Shown here piece by piece: positions 41,449-49,696 of a stretch of 64,000 bases of DNA; the first letter of the stretch is position 1; every line of letters begins with the position of its first letter. The stretch spans positions 186,001 through 250,000 of the forward strand of contig NZ_JH379027.1 of NCBI RefSeq assembly GCF_000235505.1, in the 5' to 3' direction. Source of the stretch: Hungatella hathewayi WAL-18680 (GTDB lineage: Bacteria; Bacillota; Clostridia; Lachnospirales; Lachnospiraceae). Position numbers and translations under genes: made by a program. The notes below the pieces were generated by a model that saw nothing but the letters and a program-made list of their open reading frames with translations, made no database searches and was not told where the DNA came from.

Positions 41449-42144
41449 ATGATAGGAATCATCGGAGCCATGGATGAAGAAGTGGCAAAAGTGAAAGAAC
41501 AGATGAGCGACGTAGAAATCAAGACCATCGCAGGCATGGATTTCTACAAAGGCACCATGTGCCACAAAGAAACCGTTGTCGTCCGCTCCGGCATCGGCAA
41601 AGTGAACGCGGCTGTCTGCAGCCAGATTCTGGCTGACCAGTACCACGTGACTGCCATCATCAACACAGGAATCGCCGGTTCCCTGAGAAACGAGATTAAC
41701 ATCGGAGACGTAGTCCTCTCCACCGACGCCCTCCATCACGACATGGATGCCAGCGGCTTCGGTTATCCGGTGGGCCAGATTCCCAGCATGGACGTTCTCT
41801 CCTTCCCGGCGGACAAGCACCTCCTGGAAGTGGCACAGTCATGTTATGAGAAAGCAGTCCCGGGGATTGGCGTTCACACAGGCCGTATTGTCAGCGGAGA
41901 CCAGTTCATTTCCGACAAACAGAAAAAGCAGTGGCTCACAGACACCTTCGATGGCTATTGCACCGAGATGGAAGGTGCGGCCATCGCTCAGGCGGCATAC
42001 TTAAACAACATTCCATGCCTGATTATCCGCGCTATTTCCGACAAGGCAGATGACAGCGCAGAGATGGATTATGCCGAGTTTGAGGCGGCGGCCATCCGCA
42101 ACAGCGTGAAGCTGTTAACCGCCATGATACAGGAATTACCTTAG
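41449..42144 (+). CDS. mtnN: 5'-methylthioadenosine/S-adenosylhomocysteine nucleosidase
   Basis: Hydrolyses MTA, SAH and 5'-deoxyadenosine to adenine and a ribosyl product, recycling methyl-transfer and radical-SAM by-products. The 231-aa enzyme shows GIIGAMDEEV (Glu11 equivalent to the catalytic water-binding Glu), NTGIAGSL, and the purine-binding Asp198 in IRAISDKAD. ATG after AAAAGGAG. GC returns to normal from this gene onward. Confidence 0.96.
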   Translation: MIGIIGAMDEEVAKVKEQMSDVEIKTIAGMDFYKGTMCHKETVVVRSGIGKVNAAVCSQILADQYHVTAIINTGIAGSLRNEINIGDVVLSTDALHHDMDASGFGYPVGQIPSMDVLSFPADKHLLEVAQSCYEKAVPGIGVHTGRIVSGDQFISDKQKKQWLTDTFDGYCTEMEGAAIAQAAYLNNIPCLIIRAISDKADDSAEMDYAEFEAAAIRNSVKLLTAMIQELP

Positions 42145-42208
42145 GCTAACATGAACCTGATAGTCGAATTTACCGAGAATTTGACGAACGATTCTAGGCT
42201 CCCTTATC

Positions 42209-42237
42209 TTCCCAAACAGAAAATCCGTAGTTATAAT
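42209..42237 (+). promoter_or_regulatory. Promoter upstream of the 42284 membrane protein
   Basis: TTCCCA (42209-42214), 17-nt spacer, TATAAT (42232-42237). Perfect -10 with a moderate -35, 47 nt before the start codon. Confidence 0.5.
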
Positions 42238-42283
42238 AATAGCTATCTGGAAAAATCTGGAGAAAGAAAGGGGAGCTTTTATT

Positions 42284-43183
42284 ATGCTACAATTTTTAGA
42301 AACAGGAAAAGCACTGTACGTGCTTACGGCAATCTGCCTGCTGGGAGTGCTGAGCAGATTCACGGCACGCGGCCTCTACAAAAGATTAATTAAAGAAACT
42401 GATAACATGACACTGACGAAAAACCGTTTTATGCGGGAACTGAAACAGAAAACAGAAAATACATACCGCCTGAATCAGGGCATCCACAACACCCAGGCAT
42501 ATCTGGAGAAGCAATTATATGGATATCGTTTCATCGGCCTTTCCTTAAATGGATGGACAAGCTTTGCCAGCCAGATGACTCTGCTGTGTTTCCTGGCAGG
42601 AGGCGCGGCGGCATTTGGAGCCTACTGGTTCCGTTGTGATAACTACTATATTGTATTGTACGGTTCCATGGGTATCCTTACCGGACTGTTCACTATGCTG
42701 ATTGATTACGGCGTAAATCTAGGCGGAAAGAAACAGCAGCTGGTGCTGGCCCTCCAGGATTATCTGGAGAATTCACTTTTCAACCGCCTGTCAAAAGAAA
42801 CGGGCGCTGCCATCAATATGATGGAAGATACGGCAAGGGAGACGGCACGCAGTGGCAGCAGTAAGAGCATCCGGCCCATCAGCCGCCCGGAGCGGGTAGA
42901 CAGGGCTGAGCGTGTGGAGCGGGCCACGGCCACCAAGGAGCCGGAGGAGGCGCCGCAGCCAATCAAACGGGAGCGGGCGTCCCGTACCAGCCGAAAGGAG
43001 CTGGCACCACAGCAGGAGCCGGATGTAGTGAATTCCAGACGGGATATTGATTATCTGAAACGCAGTCTGGAGCAGATTGCCGCAAGCAGAGAGAAGAACC
43101 GCTCTGAGGGAGACTGGGTCAAAGCGCTGACTCCGGACGAGATGCAGCTGGTGGGTGATATTTTGAAAGAATATCTGGCTTGA
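42284..43183 (+). CDS. Hypothetical membrane protein
   Basis: A 299-aa protein. Three hydrophobic helices (about 8-26, 93-113, 120-142) are followed by a long charged cytoplasmic tail rich in Arg/Glu (SRPERVDRAERVERATATKEPEE) and a short conserved-looking C-terminus (DWVKALTPDEMQLVGDILKEYLA). The tail looks disordered and could be a binding platform. I do not recognise a family. ATG 8 nt after GGGGAG. Confidence 0.6.
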   Translation: MLQFLETGKALYVLTAICLLGVLSRFTARGLYKRLIKETDNMTLTKNRFMRELKQKTENTYRLNQGIHNTQAYLEKQLYGYRFIGLSLNGWTSFASQMTLLCFLAGGAAAFGAYWFRCDNYYIVLYGSMGILTGLFTMLIDYGVNLGGKKQQLVLALQDYLENSLFNRLSKETGAAINMMEDTARETARSGSSKSIRPISRPERVDRAERVERATATKEPEEAPQPIKRERASRTSRKELAPQQEPDVVNSRRDIDYLKRSLEQIAASREKNRSEGDWVKALTPDEMQLVGDILKEYLA

Positions 43184-43228
43184 ATCTGGTGGAAAGTATA
43201 AAATCCAGATGCAGGGCGTTATAAATTG

Positions 43229-43318
43229 TGATATAATACGGTTAATTCCTCAGAACTGGAAACGGGTACCTATTATTCCAGTTCTGACAGATAACGATTG
43301 TGTAGAAAACCACACAAT
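43229..43318 (+). promoter_or_regulatory. pgi promoter and two-hairpin leader
   Basis: An extended -10, TG-A-TATAAT (43229-43237), precedes a leader with two hairpins. One is CAGAACTGGAA/TTCCAGTTCTG (43251-43261, 43276-43286), perfect 11 bp with a 14-nt loop. The other is ATTGTGT/ACACAAT (43297-43303, 43312-43318). Neither has a T run. They lie between promoter and pgi and may affect mRNA stability or expression. Confidence 0.6.
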
Positions 43319-43349
43319 ATGATGCTTGTAAGAAAAGGAGAACAGAATT

Positions 43350-44699
43350 ATGAGTAGAGAAGTAAGTTTTGATTATTCCAAGGCGGCAAGTTTTATCTCA
43401 GCAGAAGAGTTAGAGAACATGAAAGCACCTGTGATGTGTGCAAAGGAAGTGCTGACTGCAAAAACCGGCGCCGGTAATGACTTCTTGGGTTGGATTGACC
43501 TTCCGGTCAACTACGACAAGGAAGAGTTTGCGAGAATCAAACAGGCGGCAGCTAAAATCCAGAGCGATTCAGATGTTTTGCTGGTAGTAGGTATCGGGGG
43601 TTCCTACCTGGGAGCCAGAGCTGCAATTGAATTTCTGACTCATAGTTTCTATAATGTTTTAGATAAGGCAGAGCGCAAAACCCCGGAGATTTATTTTGTA
43701 GGAAACAGTATCAGCAGTAAATATATCAAGGATTTGCAGGACGTATTGAAGGGCAAGGATTTCTCCATCAACATCATTTCCAAATCAGGAACCACCACAG
43801 AGCCGGCCATCGCTTTCCGTGTGTTCAAGGAGATGTTGATTGAAAAATATGGCAGAGACGAAGCCAACAAGAGAATCTATGCGACCACAGACAAGGCCAG
43901 AGGAGCATTAAAGAGCCTGGCAGACCAGGAAGGGTATGAATCTTTCGTGGTACCGGATGATGTTGGAGGACGTTTCTCCGTCCTGACAGCAGTGGGCTTA
44001 CTTCCAATCGCAGTCAGCGGGGCCGATATTGACCAGCTGATGGAGGGTGCAGCAAGCGGAAGAGCCAAAGCGTTAGAGACACCGTATGAGAGCAATCCGG
44101 CGCTTTTGTATGCCGCTGTCCGCAATATTTTACTGCGCAAAGGGAAACAGGTGGAGATTGTGGCCAACTACGAGCCAAGCCTCCATTACGTATCAGAATG
44201 GTGGAAACAGTTATATGGTGAGAGTGAGGGCAAGGACCAGAAGGGTATCCTTCCGGCAGCTGTGGATTTGACCACAGACTTGCATTCAATGGGACAGTTT
44301 ATTCAGGACGGTGCGCGCATTATGTTTGAGACCGTTCTTAATGTGGAAGATTCATCTGCAGAAGTGCTTCTGAAAGAAGAAGAGGTGGATACTGACGGCA
44401 TGAATTATTTAGCAGGGAAGAGTGTGGATTTCGTCAACAAGAGTGCTATGAACGGTACCATTCTGGCACATACTGACGGCAATGTACCGAACCTGATGGT
44501 GACAATACCGAAGCAGAATGCCTATTATCTGGGTCAGTTATTCTACTTCTTTGAATTTGCCTGCGGCGTGAGCGGTTATCTGCTGGGTGTCAACCCATTT
44601 AATCAGCCGGGCGTCGAGAGCTATAAGAGAAATATGTTCGCATTGCTGGGTAAACCAGGATATGAGGCAGAGAGAGAAGCGCTGTTAAAGAGATTATAA
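43350..44699 (+). CDS. pgi: Glucose-6-phosphate isomerase
   Basis: Interconverts glucose-6-phosphate and fructose-6-phosphate in glycolysis. The 449-aa enzyme is of bacterial PGI length and has [18 protein letters not shown], the SIS-type phosphate site [31 protein letters not shown], and the C-terminal [16 protein letters not shown] with the catalytic Lys. ATG after AAAAGGAG. Confidence 0.97.
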   Translation: MSREVSFDYSKAASFISAEELENMKAPVMCAKEVLTAKTGAGNDFLGWIDLPVNYDKEEFARIKQAAAKIQSDSDVLLVVGIGGSYLGARAAIEFLTHSFYNVLDKAERKTPEIYFVGNSISSKYIKDLQDVLKGKDFSINIISKSGTTTEPAIAFRVFKEMLIEKYGRDEANKRIYATTDKARGALKSLADQEGYESFVVPDDVGGRFSVLTAVGLLPIAVSGADIDQLMEGAASGRAKALETPYESNPALLYAAVRNILLRKGKQVEIVANYEPSLHYVSEWWKQLYGESEGKDQKGILPAAVDLTTDLHSMGQFIQDGARIMFETVLNVEDSSAEVLLKEEEVDTDGMNYLAGKSVDFVNKSAMNGTILAHTDGNVPNLMVTIPKQNAYYLGQLFYFFEFACGVSGYLLGVNPFNQPGVESYKRNMFALLGKPGYEAEREALLKRL

Positions 44700-44712
44700 T
44701 TTACATAGATAC

Positions 44713-44758
44713 GCCCCTGGGTCCGCTGCCCTGTACAGTGGCAGACCCGGGGGCTTTT
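44713..44758 (+). terminator. Terminator after pgi
   Basis: Long GC-rich stem GCCCCTGGGTCCGCTGCC (44713-44730) against GGCAGACCCGGGGGC (44740-44754), ending TTTT. Minor mismatches inside. Confidence 0.88.
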
Positions 44759-44770
44759 GGCTGTAAAACA

Positions 44771-45037
44771 TTATTCTTCAATCACCTGTATCTCCAGGTA
44801 ATCAAATTCAATATGCTCAATAAAGCAGTCCTGTCCAAATCTGGTTTTGGAGTGACGCTGGAAGTCGTGGATATTGGCTTCCAGCCAGATGGGCTTGCCC
44901 AAATCAAACTCATAGCACATCTCGTCCAGAGCCTTGAAGACCATCTCGGTCCGTGACATGGAATAGTCGCCGATACAGATGGTGGTGTCTTTGATAAATC
45001 GGTTGTCTTTTATTATTTTTCCCCACATGCGGAACAT
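44771..45037 (-). CDS. Conserved hypothetical protein (88 aa)
   Basis: A short soluble protein beginning MFRMWGKIIKDNRFIKDTTICIGDYSMSR, with an acidic C-terminus (EFDYLEIQVIEE). The ATG follows GAGGTAG with good spacing, and a strong promoter lies upstream. It looks like a family widespread in Clostridia, but I cannot name it or give a function. Confidence 0.7.
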   Translation of the reverse strand: MFRMWGKIIKDNRFIKDTTICIGDYSMSRTEMVFKALDEMCYEFDLGKPIWLEANIHDFQRHSKTRFGQDCFIEHIEFDYLEIQVIEE

Positions 45038-45070
45038 GTTATCTACCTCGTTTTTTCCTGTATGAATTCT

Positions 45071-45099
45071 ATTATATGTAATACAGAATTAGTTGTAAA
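45071..45099 (-). promoter_or_regulatory. Promoter of the 88-aa protein gene
   Basis: Minus strand TTTACA (45094-45099), 17-nt spacer, TATAAT (45071-45076): 5/6 and 6/6 matches. Confidence 0.8.
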
Positions 45100-45208
45100 G
45101 AAAATGTTATGGAGTTATAATAGATTCTATACGGAATTGCTTGGAATTTAAAAGAAATCAATATAAATACTTGCGTGGAAACAGTCATGATATGCGAAGG
45201 AGGACAGT

Positions 45209-46300
45209 ATGGAGCAACCTATCACGGACTATGTGGTTTTTCTGGATGAAGCCAGACAAGCTGTGACAGATATGAACCGGATGCGGGAACAGGAAGAGAT
45301 TATGAAGCAGAGGGTGAAGGATGCACAGAAGGAACTGGAGACAGCCGAGAAAACCGTGGCCGACACCATTAACCAGACGGTTAAGAAACGGATGGAGGAG
45401 ATCAATTCCAGCTATGACAAGGAGCTGAGCCGGGGACAGGAACGGCTCAAGAAAGCCCGGAGCAGACGGGAAAAGGCCAAGAGCCAGGGTGTGAAGGAGA
45501 GGATTGCCGAGGAGACGGCAGAATTGCGAGAGGAGAACCGGGAGCTGCGGCTTCAGATTAAGACGCTGTTTCAGCAGAACCATGTTCCGAATTACTGCAA
45601 CACCAAGGGTTACAACGCGCTGTTTATGCCACACTGGTTTTCGGAGTATGTGCGGCTGCTGTTTACTATTCTGGTGTGTTTTCTGGTGATTCCCTATGGC
45701 GGTTATTTGTTGCTGCCAAAGAAGTCTACGGTTTACCTGGTAGGTATCTATCTGGTCTGTATACTGCTGTTTGGGGGCTGTTATGTTCTGATAGGCAACC
45801 GGACCAGAATCCGTCATGCCGCCACCTTGAAGGAGGCCAGGCTGATTCGTGACAGGATTCACGGCAATGAGAAGAAGATAAAGGTTATCACCCATACCAT
45901 CAAGAAAGATAGGAACGAGGCCATCTATGATCTTCAGAAGCACGATGATGAGATAGCCCAGATAGAGCAGGAGATGACGGAGATTGCGGCCAAGAAGAAG
46001 GACGCGCTCAACACCTTCGAGAATGTGACAAAGAATATTATTTCGGACGAGATTGCGGACAACAACAAGGATAAGATTGCTTATCTTAAGAGTATTTATG
46101 AAGCGCAGGAGCAGGAACTAAAAGAGCTGGAGGGGTCCATCAAGACAGGGGCGCTCCAGATTGCGGACCGCTTTGAACCCTACGTTGGAAAGGATTTTCT
46201 CCAGCCGGAGAAACTGGCCGCACTCGGAACCAGTATTCAGAATGGCACCTGTGTCAACATCAGTGAAGCGATAACAGAATATAGAAACAAACACGCATAA
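45209..46300 (+). CDS. Coiled-coil membrane protein, function unknown
   Basis: A 363-aa protein. Residues 20-120 form a long charged coiled coil (MKQRVKDAQKELETAEKTVAD...EENRELRLQIKTL). Two membrane helices follow (LLFTILVCFLVIPYGGYLLL, VYLVGIYLVCILLFGGCYVLIG), then a second coiled coil (about 200-325). Both helical arms face the cytoplasm. ATG after AAGGAGG. No family recognised. Confidence 0.65.
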   Translation: MEQPITDYVVFLDEARQAVTDMNRMREQEEIMKQRVKDAQKELETAEKTVADTINQTVKKRMEEINSSYDKELSRGQERLKKARSRREKAKSQGVKERIAEETAELREENRELRLQIKTLFQQNHVPNYCNTKGYNALFMPHWFSEYVRLLFTILVCFLVIPYGGYLLLPKKSTVYLVGIYLVCILLFGGCYVLIGNRTRIRHAATLKEARLIRDRIHGNEKKIKVITHTIKKDRNEAIYDLQKHDDEIAQIEQEMTEIAAKKKDALNTFENVTKNIISDEIADNNKDKIAYLKSIYEAQEQELKELEGSIKTGALQIADRFEPYVGKDFLQPEKLAALGTSIQNGTCVNISEAITEYRNKHA

Positions 46301-46357
46301 TAACCAGACTGCCGGTCTATAATAGAATTAAGAAAATTTGGACCAGGTGGAGACGTA

Positions 46358-46957
46358 ATGAATGTTTGGAAGAAGATGGCTCCCTTTGAAAGAAGGGAGC
46401 TTTATTATTTTGACACCACAAAAGAGTTTGAGGCGGCGGAATTGGCGGCGAGACTGTACACTATGATACAGGAGGAGCTGGAGCGCCAGAACAAAAAAGA
46501 GGTGTTATTTTTATGTATTGGGACGGACCGCTCCACGGGAGACAGTCTTGGTCCCCTGATTGGACATAAGCTGCAGGAGAAACATTTAAATAATGTGAGA
46601 GTTCTTGGGACGTTAAATCGCCCCGTCCATGCCATGAACCTGGATGAACATCTGCGGATACTGGAAAATCGTTACCCCCATCACCTGGTGATTGCCGTGG
46701 ACGCGTCGGTCGGCAGGACGGACCATGTGGGCTGTATCACCCTGGGACGCGGCGCCCTAAAACCGGGACTTGGCGTCAGCAAGGAACTGTGCTCGGTGGG
46801 TGATATCTTTATCACCGGCATTGTCAGCAGCTGTGGCAACTATGACCCGCTGATGCTTCAGAGTATTCGTCTGTCAGTTGTGATGCGCCTGGCGGACTGT
46901 ATCAGTGAAAGTATCTGTCTTGTCGAAAAGTTATGGGATTCCATGGCATTGGTTTGA
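46358..46957 (+). CDS. yyaC: Spore protease YyaC
   Basis: A 199-aa protein of the YyaC family, related in fold to the germination protease GPR and linked to sporulation. Characteristic segments are FLCIGTDRSTGDSLGPLIGHKL, LVIAVDASVG and DIFITGIVSSCGNY. It is evidence that the organism belongs to a spore-forming lineage. A TATAAT (46318-46323) precedes it, but no clear sporulation-sigma promoter was seen. Confidence 0.88.
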   Translation: MNVWKKMAPFERRELYYFDTTKEFEAAELAARLYTMIQEELERQNKKEVLFLCIGTDRSTGDSLGPLIGHKLQEKHLNNVRVLGTLNRPVHAMNLDEHLRILENRYPHHLVIAVDASVGRTDHVGCITLGRGALKPGLGVSKELCSVGDIFITGIVSSCGNYDPLMLQSIRLSVVMRLADCISESICLVEKLWDSMALV

Positions 46958-47023
46958 CATAATTTGCGCTCACACTGTGCTATTATTCCTTGGACAATAG
47001 AAAAATAATAGCGGGGTGAGCCT

Positions 47024-48265
47024 ATGGGAGAATTATATAACCCATTTCCTAAGCTGCCGAAAAACATTCGGCAGATAGGGGAACGGGATGATATGGTCAG
47101 ATTGTACCTGGAAGATTACGTAAATACATATTTGAAAAAACTTTATCCAAGAGGAGGACAAGACCTTCGGGTGGGACTTTTGCTTGGAAGTATGGAGGAG
47201 CAGGACGGCGTTCCCTATCTTTTCGTGGATGGAGCTATGGAGATGGAGGACGTGACCGAGGACGGCGAGCGTGTCATATTTTCGGAGGCGGCCTGGAAAA
47301 AAGCTTATCAGAATATGGAGAAAATGTTCCCGAAACGCAATATTCTGGGATGGTTCCTCTGCGGAAACCAGGGAACCCAGCTGAGTCCGCTAAATTACTG
47401 GAAACAGCACGGACAGTATTTCGCGGGAAAATTCCAGCTGATGTATCTGAATTCCGGATTGGAAGGGGAAGAGGCCATCTACATTACCTCGGAGGACGGA
47501 TTTTATAAGCTGAGGGGCCACAGCATTTATTATGAGAGAAATGAGATGATGCAGGACTACATGGTGCTTCGCAAAGATGCGCGGAGGATTGAGTCCGGCA
47601 CCGGGGATACGGTGATTCGGGATTTCCGGCAGAGGATGGACGAAAACAAGACCCAGATAGCGGCGCGCCGCAGCACAATCAGTATGCTGGGGGGCTTATG
47701 CAGCGTGTTGTCCATTGTGGTGCTGGCCGGCGGCGTTGTCATGTTTAATAATTATGAGAAAATGAAGGAGATGGAGAGTGTGATTGCCTCCGTCATGCCT
47801 GTGGACGGGAAAGGTGGGGAGCATTATCAGGCGTCAAAGCCATCGGGCAGCAAGCCGTCGGTGAACATTATCACGGATGAGGACGGAGATTTGATTATTG
47901 AGGAAGCGGCGGGACAAGTCTATCCCACGGTTGCGGAGGAGACTATGTCTCCTACTCTGCCGGAGACCCAGGTCTCTGAAGGGACCCAGTCCGGCGAAGC
48001 CTCATCGGAGACCACGGCTGTGGCTGGTGGACAACCCTCCACGGTGCCGTCCTTAGAGCAGCAGGAGACACTGATGGAGACGGCGGCCCAGGCGGCTAAC
48101 GGCCAGAGCACCTATGAGTATGTCGTGCAGGAAGGAGAGACGCTCTACGGAATCTGTCTGAAGTTCTACCATAGTATGAATAAACTGGACGAGATATGCG
48201 AACTGAATGGCCTGGAGGACCAGAATAAAATTATTGCGGGCCAGAAACTGATTTTACCCGATTAA
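47024..48265 (+). CDS. Membrane protein with MPN-like domain and C-terminal LysM
   Basis: A 413-aa protein. Residues 30-185 resemble a JAB/MPN fold that seems to lack a complete zinc motif (VGLLLGSMEEQDGVPYLFVDGAMEME...ILGWFLCGNQG...YYERNEMMQDYMV). A membrane helix follows at about 223-243 (LGGLCSVLSIVVLAGGVVMF), then a Thr/Ser/Glu-rich extracytoplasmic linker. A LysM domain ends the protein (EYVVQEGETLYGICLKFYHSMNKLDEICELNGL). LysM suggests peptidoglycan contact, perhaps in cell-wall or spore-wall assembly given yyaC next door. The MPN call is tentative. Confidence 0.7.
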   Translation: MGELYNPFPKLPKNIRQIGERDDMVRLYLEDYVNTYLKKLYPRGGQDLRVGLLLGSMEEQDGVPYLFVDGAMEMEDVTEDGERVIFSEAAWKKAYQNMEKMFPKRNILGWFLCGNQGTQLSPLNYWKQHGQYFAGKFQLMYLNSGLEGEEAIYITSEDGFYKLRGHSIYYERNEMMQDYMVLRKDARRIESGTGDTVIRDFRQRMDENKTQIAARRSTISMLGGLCSVLSIVVLAGGVVMFNNYEKMKEMESVIASVMPVDGKGGEHYQASKPSGSKPSVNIITDEDGDLIIEEAAGQVYPTVAEETMSPTLPETQVSEGTQSGEASSETTAVAGGQPSTVPSLEQQETLMETAAQAANGQSTYEYVVQEGETLYGICLKFYHSMNKLDEICELNGLEDQNKIIAGQKLILPD

Positions 48266-48388
48266 CGGAAATCGTCTGAAAAAGGTAATGCGCATCTTCT
48301 GAAATTGTTATATAATAGAAACTGCCGGCGAAGCCGTGTAGATAACGAAATAGCTGGGTAGGAACTGATTGATTCTGGGAGATTGCGT

Positions 48389-49660
48389 ATGAGTGATATG
48401 AGCTCTATGAATAGAGATTTGAAGAAACGCCAGTTGAAACGCCAAATCATTTCCAATCCCGCCATGCGGCAGGAGAAGGAGGAGGACAGCGAGCAGGTAG
48501 TCAAAAAGGCCCACAAAAAGGTCTGGAAGAAGCGCCTGACCATAATGGCTGTTCTGGCAGTGGTGATTGCGGGGGCCGTGTACGGCGGTTACCGTTATTA
48601 TAGAGATTTCCAGTATACGGATTATACGGTGGGCTGGGAGCGGCAGCTGGACCGTGGGGATTCCAGTTTTACCGGATATCTGAAGTATGGAAGCAACCTG
48701 CTGAAATACAGCAAGGACGGTGTGTCCTATGTGGACAGCAGCGGCAAGGATGTGTGGATTTTAAGCTATGAGATGAAGACCCCCATAGCCGCGGTCAATG
48801 GGGACTATGCGGTTATTGCGGACCAGCAGGGCAACAGCATTTATATCTGTGACAAGAATGGTGGAGTGGGTGTGGCGACGACGAATCTGCCCATCATTAA
48901 AGTCACAATATCGGCAAAGGGTCTGGTGGCCGCTGTTCAGGAGGAGCAGAAGTCTACTCGTATCGATATGTTCAAGAAGGATGGCAGCCCACTGGATATC
49001 AGTATTAAGGGCCTGATGGGCGGCGATGTGGGATATCCGCTGGACATTTCCCTGTCACCGGATGGGACTAAGCTGGTGGGTTCCTTTATGTACATAGAAA
49101 ATGGGTCGCTGAAATGCCGGGTGGCCTTCTATGACTTCTCGGAGATTGGAAAGAACATTCCCACTCGTTTTGTGGGGGGATTTCACGATATTTATGAGAC
49201 GAGTATGATACCCAGAGTGAAATTTCTGGACGAAGTATATTCCTGCGCCTTTGCGGATGACAGCATCTCATTTTTCAGCTCCAGAAATGCCATGTCGCCG
49301 GAACTTCTCGTTCATATTCCGATTGAGGAGGACGTGAAAAGTGTGTTCTATTCATCGGATTATGCCGGTGTGATTGTAGGGGCAACATCGGGAGAATACA
49401 ACTATCGGATGGATGTCTACAAGTCCAACGGAGAAAAGGTATTCAGCGAGCCATTCTCCTACGACTACCGGGATGTCGATATTGACGGGGAACATATCTT
49501 TTTGTATAATGAAGATTCATGCAGAGTGTACAATATGTGGGGGAATTTAAAGTTCGAGGGGAATTTTGATTTCACCATATCCAAGATTACCAACGGTTCT
49601 TTCCCGAATTCTCTGATTGTGACGGGACCCCAGAATATGAAAGAAATAAAATTACAATAG
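48389..49660 (+). CDS. DUF5711-type membrane-anchored beta-propeller protein
   Basis: A 423-aa protein: a basic cytoplasmic N-terminus, one membrane helix (RLTIMAVLAVVIAGAVYGGYRYY, near residue 50), then an extracytoplasmic domain of repeated beta-sheet blades (for example GNSIYICDKNGGVG, STRIDMFKKDGSPL, EYNYRMDVYKSNGEKVF). The layout fits DUF5711. The ATG at 48389 lies 7 nt after GGGAG; a TTG two codons earlier is too close. Function unknown. Confidence 0.75.
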   Translation: MSDMSSMNRDLKKRQLKRQIISNPAMRQEKEEDSEQVVKKAHKKVWKKRLTIMAVLAVVIAGAVYGGYRYYRDFQYTDYTVGWERQLDRGDSSFTGYLKYGSNLLKYSKDGVSYVDSSGKDVWILSYEMKTPIAAVNGDYAVIADQQGNSIYICDKNGGVGVATTNLPIIKVTISAKGLVAAVQEEQKSTRIDMFKKDGSPLDISIKGLMGGDVGYPLDISLSPDGTKLVGSFMYIENGSLKCRVAFYDFSEIGKNIPTRFVGGFHDIYETSMIPRVKFLDEVYSCAFADDSISFFSSRNAMSPELLVHIPIEEDVKSVFYSSDYAGVIVGATSGEYNYRMDVYKSNGEKVFSEPFSYDYRDVDIDGEHIFLYNEDSCRVYNMWGNLKFEGNFDFTISKITNGSFPNSLIVTGPQNMKEIKLQ

Positions 49661-49696
49661 ACAACTACATTACACAAACGATAGGAGGATTTACCA

